DNA from: Nephrocerus scutellatus
Lineage: Eukaryota; Arthropoda; Insecta; Diptera; Pipunculidae
NCBI GenBank assembly: GCA_947095585.1
Contig: OX352761.1
Span: 57,458,432-57,522,431, forward strand
DNA: 64,000 bases
Direction: 5' to 3'
The notes below the pieces were generated by a model, which worked only from the letters and a program-made list of their open reading frames with translations, was not told the DNA's origin and did no database searches. Position 1 is the first letter of the stretch, and the number at the start of each line of letters is the position of its first letter. The position numbers and the translations under genes were made by a program. This document shows positions 21,752 through 30,525 of the stretch, one piece after another.

Positions 21752-22850
21752 TGTGAGGAAAAATTCTGTCACACAAAATTTTCCCACACGACTGGGAGTT
21801 ACATTTATTTTCTTTATTTTATAATCACAATGAAATTGATGAACAATAAAATTTAAGAGAACATTTCAAAACAAATAGAATTTCATTTCTCTTAGCCTCC
21901 CAACTCTCACAAATAGAGCGAGAGCAATTTGATTTCGCCGTTTTTAGATTTCCCCTCGTTTTGGAAACTTTCAAACATCCACACAGAAACTCTTAATGTA
22001 CGAAACTTACATTAAGAAGGGGGGGCAAAGAGACGGAGAACCACCGACGCTGCACTCGCATGGGAGAGCAGAATACTGAGGAGGAGTCATGACTAAGTCA
22101 CAGAAATCGGCAAACCATAGAGATGGTGGCAAATGCAAACAACCACCACCACCCCAGTGTGAGAACGAGCAGATCACCACACACACAGCCGACAGGGTTC
22201 ACCGAAAATCAACCTATCAGGATCGAACGCTGATAAAAAAAAACACCAACAACAAAAGAGCGACATACCGAACAGCGCAATAATAGACGAGCCGAGCAAC
22301 ACCAACCAAACGAGCATGCCTATTGCAACACACCAACAACAACCCAAAATATGCAGCCAAACAACACCAAGATCATAGAAGCCGAGCAACACCAACCGAA
22401 CGAGATTACCTATTGCAACACCCGAAAAGTACCAACAACAGAAGAGCGATATACCGAACAACACAGCAACAACAACCCGAAAACGCTACCGAACAACAAC
22501 AAAACCCACACACAGAGCTGAGCCAAGCAACGCAACCCAAATGAATTTACATATTGCAAACAAATTTTCGCACCAAGACACAACAACAACAAACAACACG
22601 ATGAGCAGAACAACAGTACACTGACAAACAAAGCAAAACCCAAATTATGCTTTGATTTCTGCAACGCAGGAATACAACAACAACAGGTACAGAGCTGGAC
22701 AAAACAACACAAAAATCGAATGATTTAACGGAACAACAAAACACAATGAGCATAGCAACAACGGGATCTCGGACTGACCGTGGGAACCAAATAACATCGA
22801 TCGTCCCACGGTTCAGAGATAACAGGACCTTTCCAACCGATTCAAAAACA

Positions 22851-22860
22851 TATAAAAGGC
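22851..22860 (+). promoter_or_regulatory. TATA box in the U LTR
   Basis: TATAAAAGGC, with an initiator-like CCAGTC 16-25 bp downstream (22876-22881). The same box lies at 31621 in the right LTR and, diverged, on the minus strand of the solo LTR. Transcription from here would place the whole tandem array within the transcribed R/U5 leader. Confidence 0.65.
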
Positions 22861-22930
22861 AGGAAATTCCGACAACCAGTCTTCTTTCCTTCCCTGTGAT
22901 TCCTAGTACTAGCAACTCGCTTAGTAATTC

Positions 22931-23882
22931 CTCGCATTAATGGTTCAAGAGAGATATCCTTACCATTACGTCCAAACGCTTCACGCCAGACTCAGTAGCT
23001 CCTCGCATTAATGGTTCAAGAGAGATATCCTTACCATTACGTCCAAACGCTTCACGCTAGACTCAGTAGTTCCTCGCATTAATGGTTCAAGAGAGATATC
23101 CTTACCATTACGTCCAAACTCTTCACGCTTGACTCAGTAGTTCCTCGCATTAATGGTTCAAGAGAGATATCCTTACCATTACGTCCAAACGCCTCACGCT
23201 AGACTCAGTAGTTCCTCGCATTAATGGTTCAAGAGAGATATCCTAACCATTACGTCCAAACGCTTCACGCTAGACTCAGTAGTTCCTCGCATTAATGGTT
23301 CAAGAGAGATATCCTTACCATTACGTCCAAACTCTTCACGCTTGACTCAGTAGTTCCTCGCATTAATGGTTCAAGAGAGATATCCTTACCATTACGTCCA
23401 AACGCTTCACGCTAGACTCAGTAGTTCGTCGCATTAATGGTTCAAGAGAGATATCCTTACCATTACGTCCACACGCTTAACGCTAGAAATTCGTCGCATT
23501 AATGGTTCAAGAGAGATATCCTTACCATTACGTCCACACGGTTAACGCTAGAAATTCATCGCATTAATGGTTCAAGAGAGATATCCTTACCATTACGTCC
23601 ACACGCTTAACGCTAGAAATTCATCGCATTAATGGTTCAAGAGAGATATCCTTACCATTACGTCCACACGCTTAACGCTAGAAATTCGTCGCATTAATGG
23701 TTCAAGAGAGATATCCTTACCATTACGTCCACACGCTTAGCGCTAGAAATTCATCGCATTAATGGTTCAAGAGAGACATCCCTACCATTACGTCCACACG
23801 CTTAACGCTAGAGCTTCGTCGCATTAATGGTTCGAGAGGGATATCCTTACCATTGTGCCCACGCTTAACGCCAAACCTAAGC
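22931..23882. repeat. 71-bp and 65-bp tandem array in the left LTR of U
   Basis: Seven 71-bp units followed by six 65-bp units (starts 22931 to 23818, plus a partial last unit). All carry CGCATTAATGGTTCAAGAGA and CCATTACGTCCA. The 65-bp form ends CTTAACGCTAGAAATT instead of TTCACGCTAGACTCAGTAG. The right LTR has exactly one more unit of each type. Confidence 0.9.
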
Positions 23883-24202
23883 AAACATTGATGCTACAGC
23901 CAAAGGGGTACAAAGGCCCCACCGCTAGTACAACGACACCGCGCTCGCCATCCACATAGTCAACACCAACGCCCCCGGTACTACGCTTCGCCAGCATATA
24001 TACACCGCCGCCGAGGATACGACCGGATATCATAAACATTACGCTTGAATTTACACAAATAAATAATTGTTAACTGAAAGAAGAGATTAAAAGATCGAAT
24101 TCCATTCCCCAAACAAATAAATTCTTTTTATTGTAACGACCCTATAAACAAATAACCCTGGTCACACTGAGTTTTACCCCGGCTGGAAAACCTCGTTACA
24201 AT

Positions 24203-24221
24203 TGGCGCCCGAGCAGGGACC
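24203..24221 (+). promoter_or_regulatory. Primer binding site, tRNA-Lys type (element U)
   Basis: TGGCGCCCGAGCAGGGACC lies two bases after the LTR end. It closely resembles the tRNA-Lys primer site of lentiviruses, as reported for Osvaldo and Ulysses (recall). The short leader before gag (24222-24284) shows no other signal. Confidence 0.85.
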
Positions 24222-24284
24222 CTGGAATTTAGTAAGAATACACTAATAAAGTCAAAAATCTAATAATACCAGTAGAAAACCAAG

Positions 24285-25406
24285 ATGGTTAAGACCAGTT
24301 GGATATATACGTTATCGAAAGAGGAGCTGAAGAACTACATGAGCGAGTTCAGACTAGACAACAGCGGCGCACTAGAAGAGTTGAGGAAGAGATTTTCCAA
24401 CTACGTCTCAGGACGAGACGTCACGTCTGAGGACGAAACACGCCTAAGCGAATTAGAAGAGAAACACAGACGCAGCCCATCGTCATTTCCCCTACTAACT
24501 TTGGACCCATCGGAAGCTAGAGGGAGCGACGATCCAAAGGCAGCCATCAGAGCAGCATCGCCGATACTATCTGAAGTAGCTCTGACACGAAACAGGACCG
24601 AGACGGCGACTATATCATACGCCCAGATAATGGACCAAGTAAGGAAATGGTCGGTAAGGTACGATGGAGGGAAGGAACCTCTTCAGTTCATTGAAAGGCT
24701 GGAAGAACTTGCCGACGCCTACTGCGTAAACAAGGACCTCCTGCCCAGAACTATGCCTGAACTACTCCGCGACCGTGCGTTGTTGTGGTTCCGCAACAAT
24801 AACCAAAAATGGGATAATTGGAAAGCATTTACAGCGGACTTTCTACATTTCTTCCTGCCCACCAGGTTCTGGGAACACTTGGACGACGAAATTCGCCAGC
24901 GCCAACAAAAACCGAAGGAACGTTTTAAAGACTTCGTAATCGTGATGCAAAACCTAATGAGGCACGCGCATTACACTAGTGCACAGCAGGTCGAGAGGAT
25001 TTTTCGGAATTGTCGACAAGAATATCAGTATTACATCCGGAGGAAGGACTTCAGAGACCTACATGAGCTCATCGGCCTAGCAGAAGACTTCGAAGGCATC
25101 GCCAGAACAACGGAACCCATTAGACCTCCACCTCGACCCAGGCAACCCGAAAGGAACTTCATGGTGGCGCAGAACGCGGAAGCACGGATAAACGTCAGGA
25201 CGGCCTGCCTGCGATGTGGCCAGGACGGAAACATGAGACGGGACTGTCGCAACCCCCAAATCCTCTTCTGCTGGGACTGCGGCCTGCGAAACATTCGGAC
25301 TGTAGAATGCTGCCGAAAACGTGTCGAACGGTCGGGAAACGGACAAGGGGACCGCCGGAACCGAGGTGCCACGGAACCCCCAAGACCGACACCTCATACC
25401 CAGTAA
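24285..25406 (+). CDS. gag: Element U Gag (373 aa)
   Basis: Structural protein that would form the particle and package the RNA. The N-terminal third is charged and probably helical. A capsid-like middle (about 115-270) contains VRKWSVRYDGGKEPLQFIER and LHFFLPTRFWEHLDDEI. The C-terminus has two zinc-knuckle relatives: C308-x2-C311-x4-N316-x4-C321 and C329-x2-C332-x4-I337-x4-C342. In both, the usual His is replaced (Asn, Ile). The start is ATG at 24285, the first ATG after the primer site. The frame is intact and overlaps pol by 193 nt in the -1 phase. I found no canonical slippery heptamer in the overlap, so how pol is reached is unclear. Confidence 0.9.
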   Translation: MVKTSWIYTLSKEELKNYMSEFRLDNSGALEELRKRFSNYVSGRDVTSEDETRLSELEEKHRRSPSSFPLLTLDPSEARGSDDPKAAIRAASPILSEVALTRNRTETATISYAQIMDQVRKWSVRYDGGKEPLQFIERLEELADAYCVNKDLLPRTMPELLRDRALLWFRNNNQKWDNWKAFTADFLHFFLPTRFWEHLDDEIRQRQQKPKERFKDFVIVMQNLMRHAHYTSAQQVERIFRNCRQEYQYYIRRKDFRDLHELIGLAEDFEGIARTTEPIRPPPRPRQPERNFMVAQNAEARINVRTACLRCGQDGNMRRDCRNPQILFCWDCGLRNIRTVECCRKRVERSGNGQGDRRNRGATEPPRPTPHTQ

Positions 25407-28400
25407 ATTTTCTCGCATTCGATTCCAATCGGATATTCGCTACCATCACCCTAGGCGGAACGCTTATAAAAGCCACAATCGACACTGGGGCCACCAAGAG
25501 TTTTGTAAGCGAACGTTTTGCGGAGGAGCAAAGGGGCACAACCAAGAGTTTACCCGTTGATGTGACCGTCCGAATGGCCGAAGGAACACCCAAACTGATT
25601 CGAGAGGCCCTACAGCTAGATGTCAGGATAGGGAATAGAGAGATCCAGTTTTCGTTCCTGATCCTCCCAGATGCAATGGACGATGTGATCCTGGGTTTGG
25701 ACTTTTTGTCACGGGCGGAGGCCCGTCTAAGCTGCGGCGGTCAGACAGTACAACTGCAACACGGAGCAGAGCCCGCAGAACACATCCGCCAATGCACCAT
25801 CGCTCAGACAACACCACGGACAGACGAGGAAAAGCTTGCAGCTTTCCTACACCAGGAGTTCAAAAGGTTCGACCAGCTACCCGCAGTTTCCAATATCACG
25901 GAACACCGAATTATCATGCAGGACGAACGCCCAATAAAGCAACGTTACTTCCCCCGAAACCCAGCGATGCAGGAAATAATCAACAAAGAAATTGACGAGT
26001 TATTGGAAAAGGGGTGCATCGAACCCTCACATAGCCCCCACAGCGCGTCCATAGTTCTCGTACGGAAAAAGACAGGCAAGTGGAGGCTCTGTATTGACTA
26101 TCGGGAGCTCAATGCAAGGTCGGTGCCAGATGCATATCCTCTGCCACGGATACAACACATTTTGGAAAAGCTTCGCGGCGCCAAGTTCATCAGCAGCCTA
26201 GATCTACGAAATGGATACTGGCAGATACCCATGGAGAAGAGGAGCAAACAGTACACTGCCTTCACAGTGCCCGGTCGTGGCCTTTTCCAGTGGCGCGTAA
26301 TGCCGTTCGGACTGCACTCGGCCCCGCGACATTCCAGCGAGCGCTCGATCGAGTCATCGGACCGGAAATGGAGCCTCACGCGTTTGCATACCTCGACGAC
26401 ATAGTCGTTATCGGGAGGACATTCGAAGAGCACATGGAGAACCTGCGAAAGGTATTCAGACGGCTGCAGATGGCCAACTTAACGATCAATCCCGACAAAT
26501 GCGAGTTTTGTAAAACGGAGATACGATACCTGGGACATGTAGTCAGCAGCAAAGGTATACACACTGATCCAGACAAAGTAGCGGCTATCAAGGAGCTCCA
26601 ACCGCCCCGAAGTGTTCGAGAAGTGCGTCGGTATTTGGGCATCGCTTCGTGGTACCGACGTTTTGTCCCAGACTTCGCCGAGACCGTACGACCAATGACA
26701 AATTTGCTAAAGAAAGGGAAGCACTGGAAGTGGGGAGAAGAACAACAGAAGGCATTCGAAACTCTCAAGGAAAAACTCACCGAGGCTCCGATCCTGGCGT
26801 GCCCCGACTTTTCCCAGAAATTTTCTCTCCAAACCGATGCAAGTGACTACGGGTTGGGGGCAGTCCTCACCCAAGAAATCGATAGCAACGAACGGGTCAT
26901 AGCGTATGCCAGCCGGCACCTGAACCCCGCAGAGAAAAACTACTCTCCGACCGAAAAGGAGTGTCTGGCCATCATATGGGGAATTAGGAAGATGCGTGCG
27001 TATGTCGAAGGTTATCAGTTTACGGTGGTAACAGACCACCTCTCACTCAAGTGGCTTAACTCCATATCCAGCCCTTCGGGACGGATCGCACGATGGGCAC
27101 TAGAACTGCAGCAATATACGTTCGATATACAGTACAGGCGAGGCAAACTCAACGTCGTCGCAGACGCGCTGTCACGACAACCGCACGAAACGCTGATGAC
27201 AGCCTGCGAGGAACACGCGGAACAACCAAACGGTCACTGGCTGCAAAACAAGATTCATCAAGTCAAAGAGAACCCAGCTAAATTCCCGGATTACGTGATT
27301 GAAGGCCAGCAGTTATACCGACATATAGGTCAGCGCGCGGGAGACGAGGACACAGCACCGTGGAAGCTGTGCGTACCAAGTACGCTTCGAAGTCGAGTGC
27401 TACAGGAGAACCACGAAAGCGCATCAGCAGGACACCTGGGAATTCGAAAGACCACAGCGCGAATATGTGGTCGGTATTACTGCCCGGGCATGTTTCGCGA
27501 CATTCGTCAGCACGTAAAAAGGTGCGAAAGTTGTCAGCGTTACAAGCCCAGTCAACGGCAGGCAGCAGGGAAAATGCTTACACAAGTAGCCGACGAACCA
27601 TGGGCCACGTTGTGCAGCGACTTCGTTGGACCACTTCCTAGATCCAAACACGGGAATACTATGCTTTTAGTTTTCTTCGACCGGTTTTCAAAGTGGGTCG
27701 AACTAATCCCCATGCGAAGGGCAACGACGGAAGGGGTCCAAAAGGCGTTCCGCGAACGTATACTGGCTCGGTATGGTGTCCCAAAGATCCTAATTACAGA
27801 CAACAGGGCACAATTCAGCAGCAGAGGATTTCGTCGGTTCCTGGAGGCCATGGGTGTTCGCCAACAGTTCACGGCGCCATACACCCCCCAAGAGAACCCT
27901 ACTGAACGAGCCAATCGAACTGTCAAAACCATCAATGCCCAACTGTCAGGGGCACAACAGCGCACTTGGGACGAAAAACTACCCGAAGTCATGCTGGCCA
28001 TAAACTCCAGCATCCAGGATTCAACGGGGTACAGCCCAGCCTTTTTGACGCAAGGACGAGAACCACGCCTCCCGCATGCGTTGTATGACGAAATAACTCC
28101 CGGGACAGGCACGTTAATCAAAGCTCCCGAAGATCGAGAGGCCGATATGAAGGAGATCTTCGAGATAGTGCGACGGAATCTGGAACGAGCAGCTAATGAC
28201 CAAGCCCGCCACTACAACTTAAGGCGACGTCCCTGGAAACCAGAGATTGGGAAACTAGTTCTAGTCAAGCAACATAATCTATCAAAGGCGGCAGAAGGAT
28301 TCGCCAGTAAATTAGCTCCGAGATACGATGGACCCTATTGCGTAATGGATTTCGTCTCACCAGTCATCGTAAGATTAAGAAAGCAAGGACAGACTAAGGA

Positions 28401-28545
28401 TCGCACTGCACACGTAAATGAGTTAAAAAACTTCCATGAAAACTGCCCACAGGAAATAGAAAAGACAAACCGCATCACAACAACAATTCCCCTTCACACA
28501 CAACAGCGACACGAAGACACTACAATGAAACATCCCGAAAACTAA
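25214..28545 (+). pseudogene. pol: Element U Pol: protease, RT, RNase H, integrase (one frameshift)
   Basis: Domains in order. Protease: IDTGATKSFV (about 25480), ILGLDFLS. RT: IVLVRKKTGKWRLCIDYREL, SLDLRNGYWQIPM (about 26200), AYLDDIVVIG (about 26385). RNase H: LQTDASDYGLGAVLTQ (about 26830), VVTDHLSLKWL, ADALSRQ. Integrase: HHCC finger (27415-27540), catalytic SDFVGPL, ITDNRAQF and NPTERANRT, then a GPY/F-like KLAPRYDGPY (about 28312). Reading moves from one frame (25214-26404) to another (26290-28545). Alignment with the usual RT motif spacing points to loss of one G near 26326. All catalytic residues are otherwise present, so this copy died by one small lesion plus the 3' LTR loss. Pol would need -1 frameshifting out of gag. 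Confidence 0.9.
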
Positions 28546-29100
28546 CACCAGAACGATCGGCATATTACGTCGCATAGCTGGCGAACAGGGAACAAGAACG
28601 TCAAACACAGCGTCGCACAACCGAGAGCACAAGGTAATGGACATACGACAATTAATTCCAAAAAAAAAAACAGCCACAGTGGGAAGCAAAAACCTAACAA
28701 GGAGAGACCACATACATACCAAATACACGACGGCACCCGCAACATATCCCCGAAGCCCAAGCAACACGTCGAGATTGTCCCGATTCTCCCACGAGGCAAA
28801 CGGCATTTGACGACATCAGCATCAAATCAAGCACTAAACCAAGACTAACAAAACTTTTGGAACACGTGATGCTAGTTTAACACTAGTTACCGAATACCAT
28901 GAAGACGAACAAACAACACAGGACAACAACAATGGTCAAGGCACATCAGAGACTTGAGTATGAGGAAAATCAACGGAACACAGGTCCCGTAACTTGTTTT
29001 CGTGCTGAGTAAAAATTAATCAAGGAAAATAGTCACAAGTGATCATCGATCATCTCCAGACACCTAAAGTAAAGAAGGCAAAGAAGTAAATTTACCAACG
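28546..29100. other. Spacer between pol and third gene of element U
   Basis: No ORF of note. It contains a poly-A run (28662-28671), an AAGGTAATG string (28630) and a purine-rich stretch before the ATG at 29101. It may hold a splice acceptor for a subgenomic RNA, but none can be assigned with confidence. Confidence 0.45.
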
Positions 29101-30525
29101 ATGTCCAAACACGGAAACACTCAGGAGGCACCAAAACCAACCGACGAGGTCGTACACCGCATCGTACTGGTAAAGAAGACAGGCAGCTGGGCCATCAAGA
29201 CGGCAGCCGACGAAGTCAAGCTTGAGCAAATAATTTGCAGGTACCCCCTCGGACCCAGGAGCATCGACGTCCGGCTAGAAGACTACTGTCGACTCAGGCC
29301 AGGAGTTTTCCTTAACGACGTTCTAGTGGAAGTCGGTCTAGGCTGGATGCTGGGAAAATTGGCCGAAGACAAGCAACGCAGGATCCAAATTTGCAGCACT
29401 TTTCTTGTCTCGAAAATGCAGCAATACCAGCCAACGCCACAAGAGGACGAAGAGACCGTGGCCAAGAGACGTAGTGCACTAGTAAGCCGGTGGGACCGCC
29501 ACTTCAAATTCATCCAGAGCGACCTAGCCATAGTGCCCGTGTGTGGCCGCGAGCACTGGTATCTCGTGGCTGTCACCAACCCGGGTATTCCGGACTGCGC
29601 CACGGTCGACGTATACGATTCCCTAGCGACAGCACGGCGAGACGAAGTGGTGCAGATAATAAGAGGATATGCCATTCAGCAACACCGGACGAAGGGACGC
29701 CACAGGACCTGGCAAGAGTTCCAGCACTGCTTCCGGAGCAACTACATGGAAATCCCGCAACAACCCAACTTGACCGACTGTGGGGTATTTCTCCTGGAAG
29801 CCGCAGAGAAAGTCATGACATGGGGACTTACAGGGACCGAATCACCAGCAAAAAAAATGTCATTGGAAAGCGCCATGGGAAAAAGAGCTACAATTGCCGG
29901 TGTAATCAAAGAACGCACGGACCCATCCATAAGACTCCCCGACATTGGCCTGAGCGACGGCAAAAGAGGGAACAACAATCGAGAGGCCAACCACAGGGGT
30001 AGGACTCGAACGCCACGCCACAGCAATAGAAGCCGCAGTCCTAGGAGTCGCCACCAACGTTATGAAAGCAGCAGTAGTAGCAGCAGCAGCAGTAGTAGCC
30101 GCAGCAGCAGTACTAGCAGCAGCAGCAGTAGCAGCAGCCGCCACAGCAACAACAACGGCAGCGACAGAGGTAAAAACAAAGACGACACCCTAAACAGCGA
30201 GAACAGTGGCATGGATATCAGCAGTACATACACACCACCACCGAGGCCGAAACCAGGAGTCGAACACCACACCACCCCAAGCATGGAGAGCGAACTAGGC
30301 GATGCACTGTCGCTTACAGGGAGCGACATCATCCAAGGCAGCAAAACAACCACAGAAGCCTGGCCCCACGAATTGCAAGCGAGGATAATTGCGGAAAAGG
30401 CAAAAATAAGAACGGGGAACCTCCGCCGTCTACAGTTCTTCCACCACCAGGGAGACACCCGCTTCAGTGTTATGGTGACCCGGAAGGGACAGGTCAGCGT
30501 CCGCCGGAGCAACAGGGAGGTGTGA
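29101..30525 (+). CDS. Ulp1/SENP-like (C48) cysteine protease with Ser/Arg-rich tail, third gene of element U (474 aa)
   Basis: Predicted to cleave SUMO- or NEDD8-like modifiers from proteins. Residues 60-240 carry the C48 pattern: LRPGVFLNDVLVEVGL (65-80), VPVCGREHWYLVAV (145-158), VDVYDSL (169-175) and IPQQPNLTDCGVFLLE (218-233). The likely catalytic set is His152, Asp173, Gln221 and Cys227. Gln and Cys are six apart, as in yeast Ulp1 (Q574/C580). Residues 298-350 are Arg/Ser-rich with a poly-Ser run of AGC/AGT codons. The last 80 residues are basic. No signal peptide or membrane segment is seen, so it is not an envelope protein. The start is the first ATG of the frame, and the stop codon overlaps the first bases of the right LTR. 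The frame is undamaged even though pol is not. Substrate specificity is unknown. An adenovirus-protease-like or NEDD8-specific role is possible. Confidence 0.9.
   Translation: MSKHGNTQEAPKPTDEVVHRIVLVKKTGSWAIKTAADEVKLEQIICRYPLGPRSIDVRLEDYCRLRPGVFLNDVLVEVGLGWMLGKLAEDKQRRIQICSTFLVSKMQQYQPTPQEDEETVAKRRSALVSRWDRHFKFIQSDLAIVPVCGREHWYLVAVTNPGIPDCATVDVYDSLATARRDEVVQIIRGYAIQQHRTKGRHRTWQEFQHCFRSNYMEIPQQPNLTDCGVFLLEAAEKVMTWGLTGTESPAKKMSLESAMGKRATIAGVIKERTDPSIRLPDIGLSDGKRGNNNREANHRGRTRTPRHSNRSRSPRSRHQRYESSSSSSSSSSSRSSSTSSSSSSSSRHSNNNGSDRGKNKDDTLNSENSGMDISSTYTPPPRPKPGVEHHTTPSMESELGDALSLTGSDIIQGSKTTTEAWPHELQARIIAEKAKIRTGNLRRLQFFHHQGDTRFSVMVTRKGQVSVRRSNREV

Larger units (their letters stand above)
21752..24200 (+). 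repeat. Left LTR of element U (2,449 bp)
   Basis: Starts TGTGAGGAAAAATTC, ends CCTCGTTACA. It contains a CAACAAC-rich stretch (22130-22740) whose open frames have no protein-like character, a TATA box at 22851, the 71/65-bp array (22931-23882), and AATAAA signals (24058, about 24116) ahead of the U5-like end. The same sequence, up to GCGCTCGC, recurs as the right LTR at 30521. Confidence 0.9.

Noticed and set aside
22089..22544. Gln/Asn-rich coding genes in the U LTR (also at 30857-31312)
   Set aside because: The frames are read from CAACAAC-rich sequence, are open in several frames and on both strands, and show no domain.
22931..23882. Regular repeats with conserved cores that might suggest a CRISPR array
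   Set aside because: Units are 65-71 bp and similar over their whole length, with no unique spacers. They lie within an LTR of a eukaryotic retrotransposon and recur in the other LTR.
24285..28545. Antisense open frames under gag and pol, some over 100 codons
   Set aside because: They are shadows of GC-richer coding sequence. The sense frames carry all the motifs.
29101..30525. Envelope gene of an errantivirus, because of its position
   Set aside because: No signal peptide, furin site or membrane segment is visible. The C48 protease residues explain the sequence instead.
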